From: Trebouxia sp. TZW2008
Taxonomy: Eukaryota; Chlorophyta; Trebouxiophyceae; Trebouxiales; Trebouxiaceae
Direction of reading: 5' to 3'
Assembly: GCA_002118135.1 (NCBI GenBank)
Contig: BDIU01000435.1
Coordinates: forward strand, 268-64,267
DNA length: 64,000 bases
How positions within the stretch are numbered: position 1 is the first letter of the stretch; the number at the start of each line of letters is the position of its first letter. Of the stretch, positions 24,401-34,400 are shown in pieces. The notes under the pieces are model-generated. The model ran no database searches, was not told the origin of the DNA, and saw only the letters and a list, made by a program, of their open reading frames with translations. Position numbers and translations under genes: made by a program.

Positions 24401-24869
24401 CCAGGTGTGTTCTGCTTTGTGTCCGCCCGATGACCTGAGGCACAGCTCAATGGCATGCAGATATGGATCAAACTGCAATTGGCAGATGATGAGGTGAAGC
24501 TCATAGCAGCTTGTTTTTGTTCTGAGCATGCTACAGCCTGTATGCCCTGATGCAGTGAAATGGTTGTGCACAAGCAATCTAGCTTGCCTCTATATGATGA
24601 CAAAAGGTGGTCATCCTTCAGACGTATGTGTCACAACATTATAGTGTATTGTCATGACACGTATTGTGACAGTTTGCTGCTGTGCACTGCTGCAGACGCA
24701 CACGCAAGACCGCTGGCACAAAGAGAATACAACAGGTGGGAGTCAGCGCCAGGCACAGGACACCAAACACATGGGCATGGCTGCTGAGCTTGCTGACATT
24801 CTGAGCCAGTTAGATGACGCAGCCAAGCTTGCAGATGAGCTGGAGTTTGATGTGGGCAGCAGGAGATAA
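3419..24869 (+). CDS. Giant beta-propeller / helical-repeat / disordered protein (unnamed, many exons)
   Basis: All convincing coding exons between about 3.4 and 24.9 kb lie on the plus strand and are read here as one gene, ending with TAA at 24867-24869. The start is not identified. In order: beta-propeller-like exons (about 3419-3485, 4003-4126, 6194-6279, 6593-6778, with motifs such as VSDDGKAVVAL and LAWLPDGLALAI); helical exons (9223-9557, 11.8-12.26 kb, 12778-13011, 14.2-14.62 kb, 14.75-15.06 kb); a 3.6-kb disordered exon; and Ser/Gln-rich exons to the end. Propeller, then solenoid, then a very long disordered tail is the order seen in the ciliogenesis factor CPLANE1, which is one possibility; no diagnostic motif proves it. 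Function is unknown. It could also be two adjacent genes. Confidence 0.5.
4077..4390 (+). repeat. Tandem 60-75 bp repeat of an exon end plus splice donor
   Basis: The 3' end of the propeller exon (ending CATGCTCAG before GTGATC near 4126) is repeated about three more times in the following intron. Each copy carries a near match to CAAGCCATGCTCAGG and to TCTGGCCATCA. Copies become less like the exon and their donor-like GT is partly lost (for example CAGATGG, CAGGCAA). Confidence 0.7.
4946..5119. mobile_element. MITE copy A (174 bp)
   Basis: Begins CAATGGCTTTGCTTTGTAG after a TA and ends AAAGTTACTG. Inside it shares TCCTTACTCAGAGGTGCC and a GTCAGAATGCAGT block with the other copies. The right flank is TG, so the TA duplication has decayed on that side. 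It has no coding capacity. Confidence 0.75.
5311..5640. repeat. 171-bp direct duplication
   Basis: Two copies start at about 5321 and 5492 (CTGCAG followed by TTTGTCCAGCAT). Both contain the same blocks for about 160 bases, including CTGCAGCTGGCGGT and TTGCAGCACCCTCTGCCCTT. Indels shift the plus frame between copies, so at least one is not coding. Both begin with a CTGCAG acceptor-like site, as in the exon echoes elsewhere. Confidence 0.7.
6828..6935. repeat. (CTGC/CTGT)n microsatellite
   Basis: Imperfect tetranucleotide tract of CTGC and CTGT units, flanked by a TTCCTGCC-rich stretch. It lies in an intron just after the propeller exon that ends at 6778. Confidence 0.85.
8053..8228 (+). repeat. 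In-frame 87-bp duplication in an exon
   Basis: Two units 87 bases (29 codons) apart both encode a segment like VSLMxSPLGxSxxRSAxT. The plus frame stays open across both (7984-8358). The units have diverged by substitutions but not by frameshift, consistent with an internal protein duplication in the giant gene. Confidence 0.6.
8739..9098 (+). repeat. 153-bp tandem copies of the TPR-like exon (echoes)
   Basis: Units start at 8739, 8892 and 9045. Each begins after a CAG acceptor and repeats the 5' part of the exon at 9223-9557 (GDLALAVSQFSRAKAYGWL against GDLALAVDHYSQAKAYGWL). 153 is a multiple of three, and the first two units plus the start of the third form one open frame. The third diverges after about 54 bases. 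Only the copy at 9223 continues into a longer exon ending in a GTAAGC donor. Confidence 0.85.
9223..9557 (+). other. Giant gene, TPR-like helical exon
   Basis: This is the 3'-most and fullest copy of the duplicated exon. It encodes GLAAVREGDLALAVDHY, then AYGWLALTVAYLHFNQP and QHAIAHTY, which has TPR-like helix pairing, followed by a further helix (QAAVRQLCEEWVELCF). It ends before GTAAGC. A short echo of its 3' end (AAAGCAGCAGGTGCAGCT) recurs at about 9592. Confidence 0.65.
10425..10640 (+). repeat. Degenerate ~47-bp tandem array carrying a splice-donor-like motif
   Basis: About five units start near 10436, 10487, 10531, 10581 and 10626. Consensus is CTGACTCAGGTATGCTCAGT, then CACAGCATT and CCAGCCTG. 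The first unit coincides with what looks like an exon end at CAG/GTATGC, so the array repeats an exon-intron junction downstream. Confidence 0.65.
11077..11250. mobile_element. MITE copy B (174 bp)
   Basis: Begins CAGTGACTTCCCTTTGTGAC after TA and ends GGAGAAGTCACTG, so the ends are inverted repeats. The core has TGTCCTTACTCAGAGGTACC and CAGTCAGCCTGCAGT. The right flank is CA rather than TA. Confidence 0.8.
12651..12712 (+). repeat. Echo of the 5' end of the exon at 12778
   Basis: TGTACACAGGCTCTTGAGCA here matches the acceptor and start of the exon 118 bases downstream (TGTACACAGGCTCTTGGGCG). The match fades after about 40 bases. The real exon (12778-13011) encodes ALGRVAETHGVAA...SLSDLLQ and ends before GTAACA. 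Confidence 0.65.
13314..13368 (+). repeat. Dispersed mini-exon cassette, copy 1
   Basis: TTCTAG is followed by a 34-base exon-like block (reads AYARQAQQAQL) and then GTATGTACTGGAG, so the cassette carries both an acceptor-like and a donor-like site. It is in sense orientation within the giant gene. Near-identical sequence occurs at 36448-36505 and, inverted, at 35704-35755. Confidence 0.7.
13620..13792. mobile_element. MITE copy C (173 bp, inverted relative to A and B)
   Basis: Begins CAATAACTTCTCTTTGTAGG after TA and ends AGAGAAATTACTG. The internal blocks are the reverse complement of copies A and B (GCACTTCTGAGCAAGGACAA). The right flank is GA. It lies in an intron of the giant gene. Confidence 0.8.
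17430..21037 (+). other. Giant gene, 3.6-kb disordered exon
   Basis: One uninterrupted frame (open from 17071) of about 1,200 codons ends before GTAATG. The exon probably starts after the acceptor ending at 17429. It is low-complexity and rich in Ser, Gln, Ala and Pro, with acidic stretches. Short internal repeats are visible: AGGISKSP/ARGLSQS, repeated EHTQQP, and a run of SRQxSA units (SRQASM, SRQGSA, SRQASA, SRQLSA) that could be basophilic kinase sites of the RQxS type. No folded domain is visible apart from possible short helices at both ends. Confidence 0.8.
21475..24869 (+). other. Giant gene, C-terminal Ser/Gln-rich exons
   Basis: Exons that read well are about 21475-21669 (QLLKAMRLEIGPRGVSDKN), 21875-22060 (YESQLPLNHPDAQRLRLLRL), 22627-23478 (852 nt, Pro/Ser/Gln-rich, ending with an acidic-basic EDDEQSDVEQ region), about 23796-24400 (RRQAALQQLAARSRSRSGS) and 24697-24869 (ELADILSQLDDAAKLADELE, stop TAA). 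The last exon could form a short amphipathic helix. Confidence 0.65.
22133..22180 (+). repeat. 3' echo of the exon ending at 22060
   Basis: The exon end GATATCTCTGCAAATCAGCTCAG with its GTAGGCCTCTTGCT intron start recurs 118 bases downstream as GATATCTATGCAAATCAGCTCAG with GTCGGCCTCTTGCT. The downstream copy lacks the rest of the exon. Confidence 0.75.
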
Positions 24870-25720
24870 GGCTGAAGCTGTCATGTATACTACTACGTAG
24901 TTCAAGACAATCGAGATTCTCATGGCCGTGTAACTCTGCCCTCGTGCCCCGTTGAGACTGTCTGATACTGACAGCGCTGCCAGGGCTGCTGTACACAAAT
25001 TGTGAGACTGCTTTGCGCTACGTGCATACAGCCGCTCACGGCGATTGCTACGTACACATGCAGAGACCTAGGGCGAATACATCAGAGAACGTGTATCAAA
25101 ATTTAATGCAATGCAGGTTTTGTCATTTGCACACACTGCTGCCGCAAGCGTTGACTACTCATCTTCCTGTGGCCCCTCAGCAGGGGACATGAAAAAAGCA
25201 GGTGATGGTCTCTTTCATTGAAGAGACCATCTGCAGCTGATGCTATTACGGTCTGACATGCGACCCGCGGGGATTGAAGTCATGTTAGGGACGCTAGCGG
25301 CAGAACATTGGACGCGACCGACCTCGCGTTCCGGCAACAGCTTCCGGCAGCGCCTTTTGACGCTTCGTCCCGTTAGTCGTGTGCAAGCGCAAGCAGAAAG
25401 CAATCCATTACACGCCTGCCCAAGCTCGTAACGCTTGGCAGTAGTCGGTTGTGAACTTGAGCTTATGAGCCAGGACGAGCTAACGCTGAAAGTCGAGCGC
25501 AGTCAGCCCAGCAACGAGCAACTCTCGCCTGTGTTCGAAGACTCTGCGACAGAACACTTCAATCCAGGTCAGCGAGATCAAATGCCTGTGCATATTTGAC
25601 ACACACTGGAACTTCACATGCAGATCATCGCATCTGCAGCCTGCTCTGTTTGTTCGCCCGCTGACTTGCTGCAACTCAAATGTACGTTGATGCCTCAGCA
25701 GTGTGTCTCGATGTCCAGGC
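24870..25720. other. Intergenic: 3' end of giant gene and septin promoter/5' UTR
   Basis: No gene was seen. The part from about 25240 to 25520 is richer in CG dinucleotides than its surroundings, which fits a promoter or 5' UTR for the septin starting at 25721. No clear TATA box was found. Confidence 0.4.
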
Positions 25721-28700
25721 ATGGACAGCGAAAGGCGCGATGTGCTATCAGACCGTTTGCCCGAGCAGCAATATGGCGGAGGAGTGGAAGCGTACTACAG
25801 TCAGGCGCCATTGCTGTCACACAACGGTCAAGATGGCTCTCACTACCACCCAAACGCCGTAGCAAACGGTGGTGACAGCGCCTACTCCCGCCAGTCCTCT
25901 TTCGGCACTCCTTCAGAACCAGCACCGTATGTTCCCACACCCCAGCCAACTCAAAAACGCCAGACTCAGCGCCAGCGATCAGCCAATCTAGCTATGCTGC
26001 GGGTCAGTCACTCCCTTTGCTGCTATAGGCCTTCGTGGCCTTTCTCTTTGCACTGCATTCCTGGTTTGGGCCCACTGCAACATCCCGGTGCAGCCCCATG
26101 CACTCAAACTACACTGTACTACGCAGAAGGCTTGACACAACTCAACACGCAACTGCAGGTCCCTCCCAAGATTGTAGACAAGTACGTCAACTTACTTGTG
26201 GTTGGTGAGAGCGGGCTTGGCAAGACAACCTTCATCCGCAACTGCTTTGCTGACCTGCTGAACGAGGACTTTGATCTGTTGGATGCCTCCTGGGGTTCCA
26301 TGACTGAGTTCAAGGACAGCCCTTCAGTGTTCTGCACTCACTTGCCTGCCATCGAAGTGCCAGAGGCCCTCATCCGCCTGCGCTACTCTGTCCAGGATGT
26401 GCCTGGGTGAGTCAAGTCAGTATGCATTTGTCATGGTACCAGATATGCCACCAATGTGCAAGTTGTGCTGGCCATCGTTCTGGAACGCAGACACGCCGCT
26501 CACTTGTACTCTGTCATAATCATGTATTACCATCGTCATGATGGATGCTATTGTGCCAGGCCATGTGACAGGCACTTGAACCTGGCTCATTTGCATACAT
26601 GTACACAATGTCTCATGTCTGTCTGAGTCATGCATGTTGACATGCTGATGTCACATCTGCATTCTGCATGCATGCACTGACCCACGCCTTATGGCTGCAG
26701 CTGTACGCACGCTTGAACTGTCGCTGTTGTCGCACTTTCAGTGCTTGAGAGCAGTGTTTGTGGCAGCTATTGATGTTGCTGATCCACACAACTTTGTGTT
26801 GACTGCAGATACATTGTTGATATTGCATGCGCCAACAGCGATACATACGTAAGTGAGTGCAATACTATTTTGCCTGCAGGTACGGTGATGACATTGCATA
26901 TGAGAGCAGCGACGCGTATGTCAGTGAGATTCTGGCTCTAGTCAGGCAGCAGAACATCCATCAGTGCAATGAGACTCAAGGCATTCTGCTTGAGGAGCTG
27001 GAATTCAAGCACATGTATGACGCATGCATCTACTTCATTGCTCCCCATCAGTTGAAGCCCAGAGACCTGAAGTTCATGGCTGCCATTAGTAAGGCCGTAC
27101 CAGTCATCCCAGTCATTGCCAAGGCTGACAGCATGACTAATGAAGAGCGCCACAGCTTCCGTAGTCATATCATGGCATCACTGAACAAGCCCAACTACTC
27201 CTCAGGTCAGTCATGGTCATCATTGCTTTTTGCAACTTCTGTAATCACGATGCTGCTTCTCTCTTCAAGCCCAAAAGTTCCCCAGGTGGCGTACTCATCA
27301 GCTTTATGTGTTTAGGTACAAAACCTTTTTCATGACTAAGTTACACACGCTGGGATGCTTGACACAACAACTTCCAGATTCTCTCAGGCTAGTGTTTGCC
27401 CCACTGCATCAGCCTGGCTGGTTCCCGTGCAATGCGGGTCAAACACTTGCAATCCCACCCCACCTGTTGGAAACAACCCTTGTCCTTTCTGACAGTGGCA
27501 CAGCACTGCCTACCTATGCTGGCAAGGGCACATTTGCAGCGGCTGCAGACATGCAAGCAAATGTAGCGCTGATTGCATTGATACCTTCCGCTCTCTCTTT
27601 GGTTTGCCAAGATACAGCTGAAGAGCTGAAGGTCCCATGCGATCAGTGCTGTAGTCAATTGCAGAACTCCAGTTGTTATGAGTGCAGTTGTTCATGGGCA
27701 CCAGCATTATACTGCTGTACTGAAAGCCTAAGTCAGCATGACACATGACGGCAGGCTTTTGGGCTTGCAATACACAAGTGCTTTGCTTTGCATGTGAATG
27801 GCCATGTGTGCGTTATGATCTATAATTGCAAAGACTTGTAGGTGTGTAACAGGCATGGTGGTGACAGAGTACAAATGCAAATCAGTGTAAGGTTCCGCAG
27901 CTGAGAGTGCATGTCCCCCGTTTGACGTGTCCAACTTCCTTGAGGAAATTGTGACTGCTGCTAAGGCTGCTGACCTGCCTTTGCCTTTTGGCTGTGATCA
28001 GCAGTCATTTGTGTGCATTCGAAGTATCTACACTGAAATGTACGGATTCTCACTGAAGTTGGCAGTTCATTTGTTTGCTGCAGCTGAAGGTGCATCAGAG
28101 CCACTTGACATCTTCAAGATCCCTGGAAGGGGTTTTGAATGCTGCTGAGGCTGTTGTCCTGCCATTGCCTTTTGCTGTGGTGGGCAGCAATGAGCTGACT
28201 GCATCAAACACAAACATTCTGAAATCGATTTTGACTTTGCCTGCTGCAGCTGAAGGTGCATCAGAGCCAATTGACATCTTCCAGTTCCCTGAGGAGGTCT
28301 TGAGTGCTGCTGAGGCTGCTGGCCTGCCGCTACCTTTCGCTGTGGTGGGCAGTTGGTAAACATCATGTCAAGTCTATCAGCATCAAGATCTTCCCTGTTC
28401 TGGATAAGAGTCTGCATGCCGCTGCCATGTGACATATTCCCTGCTTGCTGCAGCTGAAGGCGCATCAGAGCCAATCGACATCTTCCAGTTCCCTGAGGAG
28501 GTCTTGAGTGCCGCTGAGGCTGCTGGCCTGCCGTTGCCTTTTGCGGTGGTGGGCAGCAAGGAGACCGACGAAGTTGAGGATGACGTTGTGCCCCTGCGTC
28601 ACTATCCCTGGGGTACCTGCCTGCCTCTCAGGAAGGAGCATTCTGATGCTGTCTTCTTCAGGTGTGTTTGCCGTCCTGACAAATTTGGGAACATTTCGTC

Positions 28701-30336
28701 TTTTGTCCATTTCGGACATTTCCTAATGCTGTCAATGCATTGTGCATTTGAAATGGCATCAGGCTCAGTGAGATATTGATGCTGAATTTTTGCGCAGCTC
28801 TTACAGCAGCCTGTGTACACTACGTCTGGTGACAGTTGAGTTAGTTGGCTTTTTCGCTGGCATGATTCATTGAGCCCTGATAACAAAGAGCTTTGATAAG
28901 GCGCAGCAGCAGCTACTGTCCTGTTGTGAATCAGAGGAGGATTGTTGTGGCGCAGGCTTCCACATGCAGAGGGAACAAGGAATGCACTGATCACCTATGA
29001 TTGATCTGTAATGCAGGAAGACCGCGCTGGCTTATGGCCTCGAGGGAGCAGTTTCATGCAGCCACCAGAACACCACAGAATGCTGCTTTGCTGGACCTTC
29101 CACAGTTGACTGCACAGAATGCAAGGCTGTGTCACGACTGCGAAAGGATTGTTTGCTGACTGTGCTGTGATCACAAGTGACTGTGATGCCCTGGACTGCT
29201 GGAGTGCGGTTTTCATGCCTTGAGGGAGGCGAAGGAGCCGCGCTACATCGCCTTCAGGAACTGCCTGCTGATGTCATGGACTCTTTCTTAAGACACATAA
29301 TTGCATTGTTCCAAGGCTGTGTCACAACTGCGAAAGGATTGTTTGCTGACTGTGCTGTGATCACAACTGACTGTGATGCTCTGGACTGCAGGAAGACTGT
29401 GTTGGAGTACGGTTTCCATGCCTTGAGGGAGGAGAAGAAAGCGCGCTACATCGCCTTCAGAGATTCCCTGCTGCAAGTGGAGAAGCAGAAGGAGAACGCC
29501 CAGCAGGAAAGGCTGCACCAGCAGCAGCAGCAACAGGCCAGTGTACCTCCTTACTCTACATTCTACAGTGACTTCTCCTTGTAACAACCGCTTTGGTTCT
29601 CACGAAAAGTGTCCAAATCATTTATGATCCTTACTCAGAGGCGCCACTGCTGTCAGAATGCAGTGATTGTCTACCAATTGCATTGTTGTTAAATCAAGAA
29701 CTTCCTTACAGTGAGTGTCCTTACAAGGAGAAGTTACTGTAGTCATATCCCAGCCATTGATAATCAGACCCATTTGAGTGTTGCGTATAATATGTCGACG
29801 CCCAGTGAGCCACCATACCCTCTGTGTCAGTATTTGGTCTTCACAAAGATCTAATGTTCATAACCTTGGCGCCAGCAATTTGCACCTGTCAGCACTTATG
29901 CTGCGACTCAGTCATGCACGCCCTCAACTAGTTGCACATCGTGCATTGGCCCCAATGTATTCTGCATTTCAAAATTCACACTACATCTATCCATCCTTGA
30001 AAAACCCTTGAATACTGCAAGTTGCGCGTCGTGTCGTATTCGGGTTCGTCTTGCGAATTGCGCTCTGCGCAATGAGTATGACCATTCAATTTGCTGCAGC
30101 AGGCAGCCAGGCAGGCAGAAGAAGAGGCACAGCAGCAGTACTATGCACAACAGCAGGCAGAACTGGCTTCCTCTGGCAGAAAGAACAGCGGCAAATCACA
30201 GAGCTTTAGTCAGGCAGGCAGCGAGTACAGCCAGGGCATGCCCCCACAGACCCCTAGCAAGAAGCCCTATGATGATAAGAAAAACACCAATTTCTTTGGG
30301 CTGAAGAAGAAGGGCAGCCACGATCTGCCTTACTAA
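25721..30336 (+). CDS. Septin (GTP-binding cytoskeletal protein)
   Basis: Exons: 25721-26002, 26159-26406, 26880-27205, 28454-28661, 29392-29536 and about 30100-30336, TAA stop; about 481 aa. ATG at 25721 gives MDSERRD; the frame upstream has only GTG. Septin marks: P-loop GESGLGKTTF, a DVPGYGDD switch-II-like G3, VIPVIAKAD (G4), then LPFAVVGS and YPWGT of the septin unique region. The C-terminus is a Gln/Glu-rich coiled coil (QKENAQQERL) with a basic tail. Septins polymerise into filaments at division sites and membranes; chlorophytes are known to carry them. The first intron (26003-26158) is a multiple of three and open, so it may be retained. The exon-5 donor keeps frame only as a GC donor (AG/GCCAGT). 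Exons 4 and 5 both have upstream echo copies, and MITE D lies in the last intron. Confidence 0.92.
27906..28352 (+). repeat. Three upstream echoes of septin exon 4
   Basis: The start of exon 4 (28454-28661; AEGASEPIDIFQFPEEVL...LPFAVVGS) recurs at about 28250-28352 (same peptide, then a stop), 28084-28193 (frameshifted) and weakly at about 27930-28000 (FLEEIVTAAKAADLPLPF). Each better copy begins after CTGCAG. Decay increases with distance from the intact exon. Confidence 0.9.
29011..29290 (+). repeat. Two upstream echoes of septin exon 5
   Basis: Intron plus exon start at 29311-29475 is repeated 190 bases upstream (from 29121; GCAAGGCTGTGTCACGACTG, then GCCTTGAGGGAGG and CGCTACATCGCCTTCAG). 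A shorter copy of the exon start is at about 29014-29056. The upstream copies carry frame-breaking changes. Confidence 0.85.
29566..29739. mobile_element. MITE copy D (174 bp, best-preserved ends)
   Basis: TA flanks on both sides. Left end CAGTGACTTCTCCTTGTAAC and right end TTACAAGGAGAAGTTACTG form an imperfect inverted repeat of about 20 bases. It has no open frame of note. It sits in the last septin intron. TA target plus CAGT ends points to a Tc1/mariner-type non-autonomous element. Confidence 0.88.
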
Positions 30337-31488
30337 GCTGGCGGCACGTGTGGTGCCATATGACTACACTACTGACATTGTCAAGACTACCAAGTTGTAT
30401 TGGCTGGAGAAGCAGTGCAGTCATCACCTTGCTTGCTAAGGCGGCGCACAGGGTGTCATGCGACTACCACCCGGTGACCAACATTGTATACAGAGTCTGG
30501 CATATTCAGAATTCCTGCGCTACATCTCCCCAATCTTTTCAAGGCACAAAGCAATTGTATCAACTGAGTCTTTAGCTGAAGGCTTTACAGCTGAGGTCTA
30601 AGGAGTCGCACATCTGACATAAGCAAGAACTTGAAGTTGGGGCTGCAGGTGAATTGTAACATGCAGGTGCTGGTTAATGTTTTACAACATGCTAATGAGT
30701 CCTGACTAGTTGCTGCTGTTTGCATTACTACAGACATGTTTCTGTTGCAACTTGCTTTTCTTTTGGTATCTTTACTATGTGCATCTAGCGCATGCACAAC
30801 AGGTCAAATGACTGGGTACACAGTGCGCTGGCATTGCTGCATGTACAAATGACTCAATGACCCATTGACTTCCTGCTGAACATATGTCAGGTTGAACATT
30901 TCGTGCTGACTGTCCAACTAGGTTTGCTATGCTAGACTGATCCTTTTCCGCTTACTGCAAACGCAAGAAAGTCTTGTGACAATCTCACCCATGTCTCAGC
31001 GTGTTGTATTCATTTGAAGCTGCAATGAGCCTTAGCTCACAGGCTCTATACACGTGTTCCTTTGTACAGACTGACATGTAACAAGGCATCTTGTAGCTGT
31101 GTCAAATCTACAGTATATTTCACTTGCAGCATTTGTGTGCAGGCTGTTTTGCAAAAAATCCAAGGTTCTGACCCCAAGACACGCAATGCAGGAGCTATAG
31201 CCAGCAAATACAATCTGAACGAAACGCACTAAATGAACTGGATGTCATTGCGGTCAATGATCTGTACCACATTGTGACGCAGCCATTGCACAAAATTGCA
31301 CTTCCCACTCAACGCATGGCATATTTTGCTGAAGGCATAGCAACATTGCACAGCAATTGATGGACAGAAAGCAGCCCAGTATAGAGCCTTGTCACACACC
31401 ACTGCAGAAATGTCAGAATCCCAAGTTGGGTTGTAAATATTACTCTTAGACGGACTGTAGCTGAAACCAATGGCAAATCAGACTCTTC
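30337..31488. other. Intergenic between convergent septin and bromodomain genes
   Basis: No gene was recognised in this 1.15 kb. TGTAA at 30655-30659 could be the poly(A) signal of septin. The remainder should hold the 3' UTRs of both genes. Confidence 0.4.
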
Positions 31489-34400
31489 TCATGATGGAGA
31501 CCGTCTCCTTTTGCCAGCAGTACTTCTGGAGGTTGTTCTCCTAGGCTTGGCTGCACTTGCAGTTCTAGCAGCAGGGGTTGCTGCTTTGCCTTTGGCAGAA
31601 CCAGTTCTGCCACCTGCCTTCTTGGCTGTTGCGACCTTGCTTGCAAGTGGGATTGGCGTAGACTGCCTCTTGGGTGCCTGCCGTCTGCGGGTCGGCTGCG
31701 CACTTCTTCTTGCATTGCCTTCAACATTGGCTGCTTTGGGTGAAGTCTGGCTAGTTGGGTCAGCTTCTGTATCCATTGCAGTGGCGGTTTCATCTTCTGG
31801 GGTGGCTTGATCTGCTACTGAGTCGCTGCTGCTCTGTGAGACTGAGCTTTTTGGCGCTGGTGCAATACTTGTTATGTCTGCAACTTTGTCAGCTGTCTGC
31901 AACTGCAAAGACTTCTGCTTTGACAAATCGCTGCTGTGAACTGCGTTGTCAGCTGCAGCAGGGCTCTCCTGTGGGCCTTCGCTTGCAGGTGTCTGACTGT
32001 GTACAGTGTCTTCATCTGCATCCGCCTCGGACGGCTCATCATCGGCATGGACTTCAGCAGGCTTGGCTGCTGGTGACTGCGCTGCATCAGGTTGAGCCTG
32101 CATAAGAGGGGTACCCCCCTGGGGTCCTGGAGGGTCTAGAGGTGCCTTTTGGTGCTCAGGCTCTACTGCTATGGGGCGTTGCTCCTCTAGGGTCTCAGAA
32201 ATTGATTTGCCAGCCTTGGGCAGCAGAGTCTGCTGTTGGGGTGGCTGCTTATTGACTGTTTGGCTGCCGCCCTGCTGATGGTCTGTGACATCAGCTGCAG
32301 CAGCATTGGCATTGCCTGCATGAAGGAAAGCCATGTACTCGGCACAAGCGAGCATGACATGCATCACGGTGATGCAGAGACCTTTCTTGTCTTTGCATCA
32401 TAGCACATGCCTGCTCAGTTGTATGCAATCATACAATTAGCTGCAGTTGCTGTCCTGAGCAGCAAGCGGTCGCGCCTTTATTCCACATCTTGCTTGATAC
32501 AAGGCAACATAACGAAACCTTGCTGATGCCGCAATCTCTATGCCTGCAATGTCAATTCGCTAATGCAATGTCTACTCAGCACGTAGGCCATACCTTGTGA
32601 GTCCACCTCTATTGGCACGGCCTCAGCTGACCCAGTGAAGTCCCTCACAGTCAACTGCAACCCACTTGCATTCTGACCCGCCCCAACATTACTCCGCACT
32701 GAGCCAGTTGTTTCTGTTAGAACTGGTACTGCCACAATATTTGGTGCATTCACTTTGGAGTCAAGTGTCTGAGCCTCGTGATCATTTGCAGCTGTCTTGG
32801 CAGCAGATGTATGTGGAGCAGCATCCTGCATGCTGTTGCTGGTCACAGCCATGTCAGCTGCAGCGGTGGCAAGGGAGGCAGCAGCGGTGGCAAGTTGCAT
32901 GGCAGGTGTTGCCGCAGATGCTGCTGGCCTGTTGCTCTCAGCTGCAGTGGCACTGCCCACTGCTTGCTGTTGCCCACCCTGTTGAGCAGGAAACGACACC
33001 GCAGGTTGGGCTTGAGACTGCAGAGAGGGGTGAGACATGGCTGGAGTGCTGGGTTGGCTGGCACGAGGAACTACAGGCTGTGATGCTTGCTGCGGCCTAG
33101 CTTGAGCAGCTACAGCAACGGCTGTTGATGAAGCTGCCTCTGATGCTGGCAAGACATGCAAGGGTTCAGCCTGCGTCGGTGCCTGGGTGACTGCGCCTGG
33201 CAAAACTATAGAGGGTGGATTTGTGTAATGGCTGCCAGCTGCTTGGGAAGTTGCTGGATGGGCCGGGGCTGTGTGTCTCAGATACACAGGTGCTGCTGCT
33301 GCAGTGTTGTGCTGTGCAGAAGACTGCTGTGCAAGCCTGCTGGGCTCTAGAGCAGTTCTGCTGGGTTGAATCAGACCTTGCAATTGAGGAGGCGCTTGAG
33401 TGGCAGCTGGCGTTGCAAATGCAGGATGTGTGACGTGGTGGGCTTGCGAGGTGGCTGCTGGGAAGGGGGAGGAGGGGGTTGCGGGGGTGGGGCTGCGCCT
33501 GGGTCTCTTATTGGAGGCTGGTTTGTGCCCACGGGAGCCAACACCCACAGGGTTTGCCGGCCACGTCACATGCACCTCACCACCACCCTCTGCCATCTGC
33601 AAAGACTACAAGCATGTCATCACTCAAAACCTCGCCAGATGAAATGAACGCACCCATATAGAGGGCTTCAATGCTCAGGCTTGCTTGATGCATCAAGCTG
33701 ACACTTGTGTGTAGCACAAGCTGCTATGCAGATGCGTGTCGCTGCTTATTGCTACTGTGCTGCCAGTGTTGATCTTTGGCCAAAATGAGCTGCAGCAGCA
33801 TTGCATCGAGACAGGCAGCAAATGATTGGGTGTGCCTCCTCAAGTACAATCCAAAATGGACTCCGGCGTATGCTGAGGGATCTCAATAGATCTTCAGCTG
33901 AATGCTGGAATGCAAAAGCTCAAACTTGGAAAAGAAATGCTTTGGACGTGAATTGCTGCATTCTCAAATGGTGACTTCTGCAGCAAAGGCACCTTAGCAG
34001 CTTGAGCACAGGCCTGAGTGAGGTCCATGAGCTGGCGAAGGGCCAGGGAGTCCAGGCAGGTGATGTCAAACTGCATGTCCTCACCAGGCCCAGAGGGCAG
34101 GCCGGGGTAGCGAGCATGCACCAGGCACATGGCCCACTCAAAGTGCTCAGGGCTGAGCGCCTCCAGGGCAGGCAACAGCGCTTCCTGCATGGAGCCAGAT
34201 CCATTTCATGCTTGGACAGTGGAGCAGCAAAGGTGTGGACCAGACCCATGGCCCAGTCAGCATGCTCAAGGTCAGCCATTTCAAGACAGGCAGCAGTGCA
34301 GCCAAGTTCAGGTTTGGGCAGCAGTGGCTGTGGTATTGCCATACAAGCTGCAAGTCTTACAGCTGAAGGCAGGAAGCATGCAGGGGGGGCAGGCAGTCAA

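Noticed and set aside
31511..32105. Plus-strand Leu/Ala-rich frames as a membrane protein
   Set aside because: They are antisense to the disordered basic tail of the bromodomain protein; the hydrophobic look follows from complementing Lys/Ser/Ala/Gln codons.
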